A DNA stretch of 64,000 nt, from positions 1,680,501 to 1,744,500 of the forward strand of contig JALDNG010000007.1 of NCBI GenBank assembly GCA_024349245.1, given 5' to 3'. Of this stretch, positions 1-11,174 are shown in pieces; positions within the stretch are counted from its first letter, which is position 1; each line of letters opens with the position of its first letter. This DNA comes from Neodontobutis hainanensis (taxonomy: Eukaryota > Chordata > Actinopteri > Gobiiformes > Odontobutidae). The notes under the pieces were generated by a model. That model had not been told where the DNA came from and ran no database searches. It saw only the letters and a program-made list of their open reading frames with translations. The position numbers were made by a program, and so were the translations under genes.

Positions 1-1420
1 AAAGAAGCAGACACTGACATTGATAAAAGAAAAAAAAAACTATACACCATGTGAGCCTTCCAGGGGTAAAAGGAGTGTGGAAAAGAAATCAAATGGCCTC
101 ATATGAAGCAGGCTCCATTGTGTCTCTCTTGTCCACCCTCGTCAATGCTATTTCAATTGAAAAGCGCAGTGGCAATTAAATTTCAGCAGGGGTTAGGGGC
201 AACTGTGTGGCGTGCTGACGAGGGGCTACCCTGACATAAAGATGACACAATTCAAAAGGACATACTGCAGGGCGAAATGGAGGGTGACAAATGTTGTTTA
301 TTCATATACCGATCTGTACTCCTCAATCTTCATGACATTTATGAAACTGGAAAATAAAATTTATATTCACATCTTACAAATCCTACAATGACCTTTTCCC
401 AAATCAGGGATATTCTAAGCATATCTGTGGTCTTCAATTGTGGCATTTTGTAATGCTTTGGGGGATGAGCGATTAAGTGGAGGAGAATTTGGGAAAGCTG
501 GTGTATATGTCAGCACTAATTTGTGACTCACAGAAGGATGCTGGTTGTGGCTTATTTATATTGCACTGCCACTAATCCAGAAGCTCCAGAGAAGCCACAC
601 AATCCTGATGTCCTCTTCTGCTCTTCCTCTGTTAGTAGAACAGTCCCGTTACTCCAAAAGCCTACCCAGAGTGCACCCATAGAAGGCTGATATCATACAG
701 ACTTGTGTAGGTGGAGCCAGTGGTTAGTTAGTGTTTTTTGCTAGTAATGTTTGTTTTTGCCACTTGTTACAACCTCCATTGAAACATAATAATTTATTAG
801 CTTTACACGGTTTTTTAGTGAAGTGATCCTCAAGTAATGTCACATTCCACAAATACATGACAAATTGATCATAATAACTAACATTTGTTAGTTAATGTGT
901 AAACACATGGTTTAAAAATCAAACATTGGTTCATTTACGGCTTATTTCAAATGTTAAACACATTTTCAAATCTCTTTGCAAACGTCATTAATGTTACTCT
1001 ACTGCCATCTATTGGACAAACAGACTGACACAAAAAGTGCATTATTGAAATAGTTCCTGGGTAAAACAAACCATAAAACATTGTTTTTGGATGTAATGTT
1101 TCCTCCACCATTTTACTTTTTGAATGTATTTCCCATCCTTTTAAATGTATGCATCTTTGTAAAAGGAGCTGTTCCATATAAACCACTAAACCACATTTCA
1201 AGATTCCACTTGATTTTTTAAAATGCTTGACACATTTTGGTTATGGTTTGGTTATTGGAAATTTGGTTATCCCCTATACAGTAACCCTAAAAAAAAAATA
1301 TAATTTAGTTATTATTTTATGTCCAGCCCTTTAGAAAGCAATTCACCCCCAAAACACTGATGCGGCTAAGCAGAGCCAAGGTCATGGCCCAAAACATTTA
1401 ACGGCTTTTAAACGTCAAAG
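1..1420. other. mvk 3' flank, no gene seen
   Basis: This stretch lies downstream of the mvk stop codon. It is AT-rich, and no reading frame in it resembles a known protein or shows paired splice signals. The part next to mvk presumably carries its 3' UTR. I saw no convincing RNA gene or transposon end here. Confidence 0.5.
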
Positions 1421-4400
1421 TTAGTAACTGTTTAAAATCTCTAGAAGGTCCCCCTTAACTGAGAGTGGAGAGTGCTGTTGGACACCAGGACCACCGATAC
1501 TTGTTTCCCAGCAATCAAATCCACAGTCTCTTAATTCTTGTGTTGCGTTCTGGACAACAAAGGCATCGGTTTCTACAAAATAATAATAAAAAACTCAGTT
1601 AAGCATTTTTAAATAAAAAAATTTTGAAAGAAAAATAAAATGTCACCTCCTCAAGAGGGAATTGTCTACAAACACATCTTTTAATTAAAACAATTCAGCA
1701 AAACAACATACAGTAACAACAAGCTAATTTTTTAACAACATTCTCTCTGAATATTTGAGAGAAAAGGTACTGGACAGATTGCTATTATTTTGCAAATTGA
1801 ATCTCTTGCTTAGAAAACAGAAAACATGAAGGAATCTATAATCTATTTAGAGGATTCTGGGCGTATTAATATTCAGTGTGTTACAGGCTGCAGGCATAAA
1901 CAAAAACCCATGCGTGCTGGTTTATTGCATTTTGCTTGTGTTGTTAGAGAGAGATTACTATTATACTTTTTTTGCACATCAACACATATATATATATATA
2001 TAAATATATATGCTGCCACTCAAGACACTTCAAAAAGAAGGAGTAGGGAACAGTACCTGGTCTGAGAAGTGTGATACCACAGCCTCCACCTCCTGCACCG
2101 GTTAGTTTGCTGTGGAGTCCACGGGCCAGTGTAACCCTGCATAATGTGTCCAAAACGGGATGTCCCACCCCCATGACATTCAGGTGGTGTTGATTTATGT
2201 CAATAAGCTCCTAAAAGTGATAAAAATATATATATAATGATTAGAAATGTGAAAATTTTATTTACCCAGGCTTTTGGGCTAATATCATTAACCAGTAACT
2301 AAAGGCCAATGACAAATCAATTACTAGACATTTTTAATACTCGAGAACATATTTTCCTTGGTAATTACTGGTATTGTTTTTTACTGGTAAGAGTTTCAGA
2401 AATAAATCTATGTGGAATATAAATGATTAATAGTAAATATTGTACCTCTAGAATATTGTAGTGCTCCCCAGTGATTGGCTCACAGGTCATTTCTGAGAGG
2501 ACCTTCTCACACGTGCAGGAAATGGCATCCACCGAGTCAAGCACAGGGGTCATGATTGTAGGAAACTGCAATGTGCGTAAACAAATAAAAATTAAACCCA
2601 TATCAGTTAGTCTATCTATCTATAACTTCACAGCACTATGGTCTTAGTACTGCATCTTACCCACACATATGAGAAAAAAATTTTTTTTACAATAAGTGAA
2701 GTATAAATATGGAAATTGAAATGGCATGTTTGGTCATGTCTCTGGGCTAATCACAATACTGCTGCCACAACACAATACAGGCCTGTCTTTGTGTTAGGAA
2801 CAAATCTGCACAACTGATGGTGTCACCAAGGCAACTGCTCACAGGGGATCGGGCTGAGAGATTAATTTCAATATTTTATGAAGGTCCTCATTGCAAGGAT
2901 ATGCCATGCAAGAGCAATGTCTATTATATTAATTACAGTGTCGGCCAGTAACACGTGGGTTAGGAAGAAACCATTTAGTACCTTGTTAATTTTGTCCTTC
3001 ACTCCGGCAACAAGTACTTTGGTGCTACGAGGTACTTTTGTGTTAGTCAGGAGAATTCTTAATAATGGCACCCTAAAGAAAAGCAGACAAAAGGTCAGTA
3101 AAGAATATTTCATATAACCCTATAAAACAACCCTTGATACAATTATTATAGAGTACTTTTCAAAAAAAAATTTAATCTAATATACCTGCTCAGTGGTATG
3201 ATTTTTCCTGACAGAAACCTCAGCATCCCACCTGCAAAACAAGACACGAAAAAGTCATTAAACATAAGACATTGAAATGTTGTACAGCATACTGTCATTG
3301 CAAGTGCTATTCTGGCCTTACCCCAAGTTCCAACAGCATTGTCTACTCCAGAAGGATTACCATGGATGATCATCTCCCCCTGAAAAGCCCAACTATTGAT
3401 CAGCTCCAGGTCCTCCTGACACCACCTGCAATTATTCAAACAAACGAACTGAAGACCTTTACAACATGCTGCTCTGGCTAACTGTTGTTTTTCTTTTTTG
3501 CCATCTCGTAGTTGTTTATGTGGTTTTTCAATCCCCGTTTATACTCATTAGGCCATGACATTTAGTCTTTGATAGCAGAGGTGGGTAACATACACATTTA
3601 CATTATTTATCTACAAGTTACATTTACCCAAGTAACTTTTTGCTTTTACTTGAGTAAATATGTGAAGAAGTAACACTACTCTTACTTGGGCAGCACTCAC
3701 TTACTACTTTACTTTTTTATCATTTATTTTGCACATTCTATGCTTTATTTTTGCCAAAGAGATGCTACCAGTGGATCTACCACATGACTGTGTTTCACCA
3801 ATCAGACGTAACCCTGCATTCACATGACCAACCTAAACTGTGGAGGTGTAGCGGCACAAACTCTTTACACGCAGCAGGAATAAAAACATGGAAACTGTCA
3901 GAGGCTACTGTCTCCGGTGTTGAAACTGAAGAGGATGAACAGCCCTGGCCTCATGTACAAAGCATGTTTGACTCACACACAGAGCAAACAACAGCTGTCC
4001 TGTCCAAACATACACGGCTTTTGGTTGAAAAAGTGAGATTTGGAAATTTGTGTTTCTTCTTCTTTTATTTTATTATTTGAAATAACAGGATTTGCACATT
4101 ATTTTATATTTTTGTCTGATTAAGTCATTTCATTTAACGTAGACTTTTAACCAAATACTTTTTTTACTCTTACGCAAGTAATTTTTTGGATGACACTTTT
4201 TACTTCTACACGAGTAAAATTATTTTGAAGTAATGCTACTCTTACTCGAGTACAATTTTAGGCTACTCTACCGACCTCTGTTTGTTAGTCAAACAACCGA
4301 TATATATATATATATAGTATGAAACTTACTGGAACTTGTTACCTGGCAGTGTGGTCCCACTCTTTGAGAGGCGCTGGAATTAGTCCACTTGCACAAAGCA

Positions 4401-5826
4401 AAGATGCAGCTAAACAAACAGAGAAGGCAGCACTTGATCCCAGTCCTGCTCCTGTCGGCAGCTCAGACCACACAGTCACCGTCAAACTGGGCATTTCACT
4501 AAAAGAGCATCCACAAAAGTGCACTTATTAGTGGACTTATTTTACAAATTTATCAAATAAGACATGTAATTGCACAAAATATTATGTGGATACTTTTCAT
4601 TAATTTTCTGTAATGATTTTTTGTAATGATTTATTCTTTCACTTGTTCAACAATAATAAAGTTTGTAACGCAATGCATAGACTTGCTGTAGTAGAGCCTT
4701 ATTTAACTGTCTGTCAGACAAAGTGCTTTTTGGTAGATAACTGAATATGCAAAACTAATTATCAATCTCTGCAGTCAAGGGAAAAAGCACATCCAGATTT
4801 ATTAAAGGCTGCAGTGTGGCCCACTCTCATTAGCAGTCATTCTTTCAGAACACTTTTCTTGCATGTTCTGTCAACACCGATTACACTTTTGGGTAATTTT
4901 CTTGCCCACAGTTGCAGGAGGTTCAACATCATGCCCCATCTCACCATCTTTGTTTGTTTTGTCAATCATTGTTGCAAGGTGGACTGTCAGTAGATCTAGA
5001 TGTAGTCCAAGTTTAATGCTCATTTTGTCTTTTTAGACTATGTTTTAAAGAGCGCCTGATCAAAATATAAAGTACTTTAGTAATCAACAGTACTTCCTTA
5101 CCCTGTTCCAAACATTGAGATATAGATGTAAAGGAAAGTTAGTGTAGCCATATTGGAAGTATCCATGTTTCCATTTGTTACGCCAACAAAGTCACGCAGA
5201 TGCTGTACTAATTCAGCATTCAGGAGTTTCCCTTCCTCCTTTTTACCTGAAGAAGAAGCATAGCAGGGCAACTGTCAATAGCTGAACACTACACATTTTT
5301 ATTTGTAGATGTATTAAGAGGTTTTAGACAATTATTATTATTATTATTATTACGGATGTGGTAAAGGCACTTGTGCTGTATCTTACCACAAGGAACAGGA
5401 GAAAGTTGTTTCAGCTCTGTTAGGTCCCAGCAAAGAAATGTGTTGATATTTGGAAGGTTGATGCAAACTTTACCATTAGTGGTGGCTTTCAATTTTAAAT
5501 ATGTTCTCAGATTTAAACTGACAGCAAGAGCTACCTGGAATTGAGCAAAAAGACAGCAGTTATACAATTTAAAACGATACTCTTTTCAATGCATTTTGGT
5601 GTTCTGGTGCTAAAAACTTTTTATAGTTGGCTACTTATTACAAAAAAATATAAGCTAAAGAACAATACCAACATATTTAACCATGCAAGGCAAATTTAGT
5701 ATAAAGCTCTTTTTCCTACATTCTACTTTTTTCTCAACTTGGGGTTACCTTTCCGTGTACAACAGCATGCTCTCCGTGGAGTATTGCCTTGCCCGGAGCA
5801 GATACGATGCAGTCCTTTACATGCAT
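1421..5826 (-). CDS. mvk: mevalonate kinase
   Basis: Phosphorylates mevalonate to 5-phosphomevalonate with ATP, in the isoprenoid and cholesterol pathway (cytosol/peroxisome). Ten coding exons (5749-5826, 5387-5534, 5102-5246, 4343-4498, 3322-3425, 3186-3231, 2982-3072, 2446-2565, 2057-2210, 1421-1572) join without a frame break to 397 aa; human MVK has 396. GHMP-kinase signatures are present in order: KAILHGEHAVVHG near the N-terminus, LPTGAGLGSSAAF in the centre, GNPSGVDNAV with the catalytic Asp, and KLTGAGGGGCGITL near the C-terminus. The start MHVKDCIVSAPGK matches the family start. mvk is head-to-head with mmab, as in mammals. A hAT element sits in the intron between exons 4 and 5. The assignment is very secure. 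Confidence 0.97.
3576..4280. mobile_element. Non-autonomous hAT-type DNA transposon in an mvk intron
   Basis: The left end CAGAGGTGGGTA and the right end TACCGACCTCTG are near-perfect terminal inverted repeats. The 8-bp flanks TTTGATAG and TTTGTTAG differ at one base, as expected of a hAT target duplication. Inside both ends are repeated subterminal motifs of the type ACTTGAGTAA in both orientations. The interior holds a short frame (3751-4080) with a QPWP..SMF stretch reminiscent of hAT transposase N-termini, but no transposase catalytic region, so the copy cannot mobilise itself. Family assignment rests on recalled teleost repeats. Confidence 0.8.
5330..5352. repeat. Short TTA microsatellite in mvk intron 2
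   Basis: Seven ATT/TTA units in a row, just outside the splice donor of mvk exon 2 at 5387. Simple-sequence repeat with no other content. Confidence 0.8.
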
Positions 5827-6303
5827 TTCTTCATTACAGTACAATCTTGTCCAGAGACAGATGACTTGGTCCAGTGAATGAGATGCTTGTGTTATTAGCG
5901 ACCCTTGCTACCTTTAGCTCACATTAATCCCTTAAACCAGCGACCACCACTCCGTGCCTACTCCACAAAGTACACTTTTTATCGAGGCACTGTAAGAGTC
6001 AGAGATCTTCTTCTTTTTCACAAACACGGTCGCCCCACTGTGACGATACTTTGTCAATGCGATGTGTGTAAAGCATGTTAAAAATCCAGCAAACAGTGAC
6101 AATGCCACAGTTTATCAGTATCCAATCAGCGCAAAGGGCTAACTGCACATAAACTCCTCAGGCCTATCACTGTGCCGTATTCAGCGTCACACAATGAGTT
6201 GACCAATCGTGCCACCAAAACGAAACGCCCACAGACTACGGACGCCGGCAAAGGACATAAAAGCTTGTTTTTATTTATCTTAACTGCTAGCTTCAGCCTC
6301 AGC
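5827..6303. promoter_or_regulatory. Bidirectional mvk/mmab promoter
   Basis: About 480 bp separate the two start codons, which point away from each other. Seen directly: two CCAAT boxes in the same orientation (6122-6126 and 6203-6207) and GTCGCCCCAC at 6029-6038, which matches the LDL-receptor sterol element ATCACCCCAC at 8 of 10 bases. Mammalian MVK and MMAB are known to share a promoter driven by SREBP-2, and NF-Y on CCAAT boxes commonly assists SREBP. That this fish site binds SREBP is inference. Confidence 0.65.
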
Positions 6304-7727
6304 ATGACTTTGTTTATTATGAAACCTTCTTTTATTCGTGTAGGCATTAGCAAGCTTATGAGCGTGCATCGGACTAGTGGACGATTGTTTTCAGTGCGAA
6401 GGTACACACATCATTGCATTGCCTTACATTAATAAGCCTTTTAAGTAAGAATTACAAGCTCTGCTATTCTTGTTTCAAAGCACAAGGCACCATCCTTTAC
6501 ACTTAGAGCAACTGTAGTAAAGCCATTCTCTTTTTACAGGAGCTATTTTGTATATGTATAATCACGATATTTTCCTTCCTCAGTTACACCACTGAAGGAG
6601 ACAACAGAGTACCTAAAATATACACCAAAACGGGAGACAAAGGTGATCTAAGCTGACTAAACATTTTTAAAATATTTAGTTTAAACATGTGGTATAATCT
6701 TCTGCTTTCTGCTCTCCACTGAAGGGTTCTCAAGCACTTTCACAGGAGAAAGGAGACCAAAGGAAGACCAAATATTTGAAGCTTTGGGAAACACTGATGA
6801 ACTGTCTTCAGCTATAGGGTAATGTGTATTATTAAAAATCACTTCAGTAACTGTTATGTGACCTAAAATGAACTGTACATTACAGCCTGGCCAGAGAATT
6901 TTGTCTGGACAATGGTCATACCTTCACAGATCAGCTCGACAAGGTTGGATTTTTGTGTTGTTTTTTTTCTTTTTTGCTTGCAAATTTCAGAAGTTTTCTA
7001 CACAAAAATTTAACTATATAAATACATTTGACAGATACAGTGCATTTTACAAGACGTGGGCTCCAACATAGCTACACCTCGATCATCAGCAAGAGATAGT
7101 CATATAAGTACCTGAAATATACTGTTTTCAGGCTATGCCAGTTTCCTGCAATACATTGTGTCATAAGATATATGTGTTTCTTTTTAGAAAAAACACAATT
7201 TACCAATACACCAACTGCAGACCTCGAAAACTGGATAGATGCATTTACAGAGGAACTCCCTCCACTGACGAATTTCATTTTGCCTGTAAGGCCCTTTATG
7301 CATTTGTAATGTAACTTGTAAAAATGCTATAGTTAACTTTTCCCTTATAGCATTGCATTACTTTCTTACAGTCTGGAGGAAAGACCAGCGCAGCTTTGCA
7401 TTTCGCTCGCACCGTGTGCCGAAGAGCAGAACGCAGGTGAACAGTAAAAATCTGGTTTTCTACCTTTTAATTATTCGAATGGTTCTGACAGTTTGAATTA
7501 CTTGGCACAGTGTTGCTCCAGTTGTGCGTTCTGGGGAAGCAGATCCAGATGTTGCCAGGTTTTTGAACAGGTCAGTAAAATTTATCTTACATGAACATGC
7601 TTTTAAATATATACATAATAAATGTCTATAATTTTCATTCAGATTGAGCGACTACCTGTTCACTGTAGCCAGATATGCTGCAATGAAAGAAGGCAATGAG
7701 GAGAAAATCTACAGAAGACCTAAATGA
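6304..7727 (+). CDS. mmab: Cob(I)alamin adenosyltransferase, mitochondrial
   Basis: Transfers the adenosyl group of ATP to cob(I)alamin, making the cofactor of methylmalonyl-CoA mutase in mitochondria. Nine exons (6304-6401, 6584-6642, 6725-6818, 6886-6943, 7035-7107, 7188-7285, 7372-7436, 7511-7570, 7643-7727) join in frame to 229 aa; human MMAB has 250, the difference lying mostly in the targeting region. PduO-type motifs are intact: TKTGDKGFSSTFTGER, DELSSAIG, CRRAERR and FLNRLSDYLF. The first 30 or so residues are basic and Ser-rich without acidic residues, fitting a mitochondrial presequence. The start at 6304 is preferred, with MKPSF at 6319 as an alternative. A polyadenylation signal AATAAA lies at 7804-7809. 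Confidence 0.95.
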
Positions 7728-7803
7728 TGAAAGGATTTAAAGTGTATTTGTTTTCATATCAATGTTACTTGTTTCTTGTGATTTGATAGTGTTTCAATTG
7801 GAT

Positions 7804-7809
7804 AATAAA
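7804..7809 (+). terminator. mmab polyadenylation signal
   Basis: AATAAA 77 bp after the mmab stop codon, the first canonical signal downstream. Only about 150 bp further on lies the stop codon of the convergent ALDH3B-like gene, so the two 3' UTRs are very close or overlap. Confidence 0.6.
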
Positions 7810-7961
7810 CATCCACTTTCACTTGTATCATGTAAAAACAAACAAAAACAATAGAAATTACATGGTTAATTTATTATTCCACATTATTATTAATAAGGTT
7901 ATAACATAATACGCATGAACAGTTAAAGACACTGTTTGATTACCATTCACCTCCTTCACAT

Positions 7962-10900
7962 TCACAAGATCTGGCACCAGCCTTGACTTCTTTGGGACAA
8001 GGTACTGGCCCATGCCATTAAAGATAAGTTGCGGCCCTCATATGGTGGATAGCGCAGATATGTGACACATTCAAATCGTAGGCTTCTAAGAAGGCATGAT
8101 TTCTTGTGAGAGAAAGTGTCAAAGCTGTAGCGTCCATGATAGGAACCTGTTCCACTGGCACCTGTTCATTTTTGGTAGAAAATGTATATGTGTATTATCA
8201 TTGGGTCCATCCATAAGCATCTTTAATCGATACAATGCTTTCTTACCAACTCCACCAAATGGTAGCGCTACCATCAGACTCTGCAAGACACTGTCATTGG
8301 AACAGAAGCTTCCACTAGAGGTTTCATTCATCAGTCGTGAGATGACCTGCAGTGGAGGCAAGATGAACTATCACTTATAGTGTAAATTCAATGCTTCGAT
8401 TATTGGTGCAACAAAATAGTTTCTGCAAATTCTACAAACCAGTGCCATTTGTATCCCTAATGTTTGTCAGAATACATATAAATAAGGATCACATGACAAA
8501 ATAATAATATATAGTTTTATTTTCATGGCCATTTTCATGTCAATTAAAAAAAAACAAAAGACATTGCTAACCCTTCATGCAATTATGACAAGGAAAAGGG
8601 TCCTATGTAAAGCTTTGTTTGTTTTTTCTGATATTCTGTGGACTTGAACAATGGCTCTTGGGATATACCTTGCTGTTGTTGGAATAAGCGTACACACAGA
8701 GAGGTTTCTCCTGCTTGTTGATAAAGTTTATTGCTTCGTCCACAGTGTCAACAGTAAGGACAGGAAGCACTGGGCCAAAAACATCCTGCTGCATGATTGG
8801 GTCTGTGTCTGCTACTTCTGTCAAAATTGTTGGTGCTACAAAGAAAAAGTACAATATAATTAATTGTATTGCATTATTGAATTATTATAATAAATAACTT
8901 TTTAACAAAAACATGGATTCTTACCAATATATTTCTCTGTCTCTATGACCTGACCACCTACTGACACCTTTCCTGATTTCCATAAAATGTCTTTTGTTTT
9001 GTTGAAAATCTCCAAATTCACCATGCGACCGTAACTGTGAGACTCTTTTGGATCTGATCCGTAGAATTTTATAAGGCAGCACTTGAGTGCCTGAACAAGT
9101 CGAACTTTTACATCTCTGTGGCATAGGATGTAGTCTGGAGCCACCAAGCTCTGTCCCGCATTGTGAAATCTGGCCCAGGCAATGCGCTGTGCAGTGGTGG
9201 CAATATCACTGTGCTGGTCCACATAACAAGGGTTCTTGCTGGCCAAAACAAGGGTGACTGGTGTTAGTGTGCGTGCTGCAATTTGAGCAATTCTGCTTCC
9301 TTCCTCACGGAGGCCTGTTATTTATTAAGCATCTGTTGAAAATTTGTACATAATACAAAACATGTACAAATGTTAAATCTATCTATACAAATTTCTCATT
9401 TTACCTGTAAAGAAGACATAATCAAATTTGAGTTCCACAACCTCCGGTAGATCATTTGTGACCACAAGAATAACATGGAAACATTCCTTAAAAACAAACA
9501 GCATATCCGTTTATTGTGTATTTGAAACTCTGACTCCACATTTAGAGATTTGTTAGTAATGATATAATGAATGACATGGCTACTTTGCTGCAACCCCCAA
9601 AACATTGTTCCTTACTCAATGCTTAGAAGTATGTTTGTTACTAAGTAAATCACTACAATGGTGTTGTTCCCATACTGTCTCTGACTACTTACATTATCCA
9701 AGAATAAAGGGATGAGACGATGGAGAAGCTCTGCTGTGTTAACAGTGCACTTAGATGGGCTTATGATAGCACAGTTTCCTGCATAAACAATAATAAAATC
9801 AATACACCAATTGGTTCCACATGAAGTGATTAAACTCATGGTCATGTTGCACCTGCTGCTATGGCCCCAATCAGCGGCACCAGACACATTTGGACAGGAC
9901 TACACCAGCCTCCCATAATAAACACCACACCCAGTGGCTCACTGACTACCATACAGTCATCCAGTGTTGTAGACTACAATGACCAGACAAAATTAGGTAA
10001 ATACTAAAAACATTAATAGTCTTCATCACTAGAAGGATTAGTTCACATTTAATCTGTTTAATTAAAAAGGGCACAGTTTCTGCAATTTTAATCTGGTTTA
10101 ATGGGTTGAACACAATGAATGTATTAAGAAAGCAGAATGTGCTTGTGTAAGTTCTGAAATATTTCAAACATAGTAGGATGTTTTTAGAAATGGGTCTTTA
10201 CAAACTAGTCTCACCAGGTTTCTTTCGACTCGCTGGGGCTGCATCCATATCTGGAGGTTGCTGATAGCATAAAGAGCCTCATTTTTGACAAGGATCAGTT
10301 CGGACACCACTGTCTCAAAACGTGGCTGGGCCAAAACACAAATATTTGTAAAGCTACATACAATTTGACTATTTATGCGATAAAACAGAATGTGTCACAC
10401 CTTATGAAGGTCCCTACCAAGAGCCTCAACAAAGTCACATTCATGTTCCTCCAGCATTCGCACCACAGCCTCCAGTTGAGCAATTCGGAAGCTCTCCTTT
10501 AGTGTGAGTCCAGCTTTAAAGGCAAGCCTAGCCCTTTTGAGCAGATCCATGCACTCTAGTGGGTATGTCCTCAAGCATGGCTCACCCAGCCTAGTCCTGA
10601 AACATCAATGCAGTCATTGCCACACAGCTGTAATTTAACTATAGAAGAGAGTTTAAAAGTATTACTCTACCTTCTGCATGTTAAACGCCCATTCCTCTGA
10701 CAAGCATTGCACGCCTTTAATTTCACACTCATTTCTTTTGTTGCAAAAGTGTTTGACTGCTGCCTTTCTGAATAGAAGTGTTATGTAGCTTAAGCTTATG
10801 GAATGGAAAGTAAATACCCCAGTGGCTGAGAGAATAGTGAAAATCCCAACAACAATAGCAGCCAATCAGGTGATCTAACTATTCAGAACATTTCAACATT

Positions 10901-11174
10901 AATCCAGTCACTCCATTTATCAAGAAGCAAGTTCTGGAGGATTGAACATATGTATGTAACATGTTAATGTTATAATTGTCCTGAAAATTGGCTTGCACAG
11001 TTGCTTATCCAACCATAGAGTAATTTATATTCCTATATATATATATTCCTGTTTTTTGCAAAATATTAGTAAGTTTAGACTCTGTGTAAAAGGGTTTTAT
11101 AACATCTACTTGAGTAATTACCTTGGCGAGACTTTGAACCAGTGGGATGGAGAAGGGCTCGGTGGGCTGCTCAT
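7962..11174 (-). CDS. ALDH3B-like protein lacking catalytic residues
   Basis: Aldehyde dehydrogenase family 3, closest by eye to ALDH3B. Ten exons (11122-11174, 10401-10596, 10215-10325, 9853-9973, 9693-9778, 9405-9486, 8925-9314, 8669-8835, 8247-8346, 7962-8146) join in frame to 496 aa. An internal Met at 10550 would give 463 aa, near the 468 of human ALDH3B1, and may be the true start. Family landmarks remain: KNPCYVD, APDYILC, FGPVLP, EKPLCVYAYS, FGGVG, FDTFSHK. The catalytic motif, however, reads NAGQSLVAPDY (Cys replaced by Leu), the general-base motif reads LVLASK instead of LELGGK (Glu to Val), and the oxyanion motif reads GGWCSP instead of GTWNYP (Asn to Cys). The protein ends in CQIL, a CaaX box like the CTLL of human ALDH3B1. 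Probably a non-enzymatic membrane protein; a young pseudogene is less likely. Confidence 0.85.

Noticed and set aside
3751..4080. 109-codon frame as a host gene
   Set aside because: It lies wholly inside the hAT element in an mvk intron. At most it is a transposase remnant.
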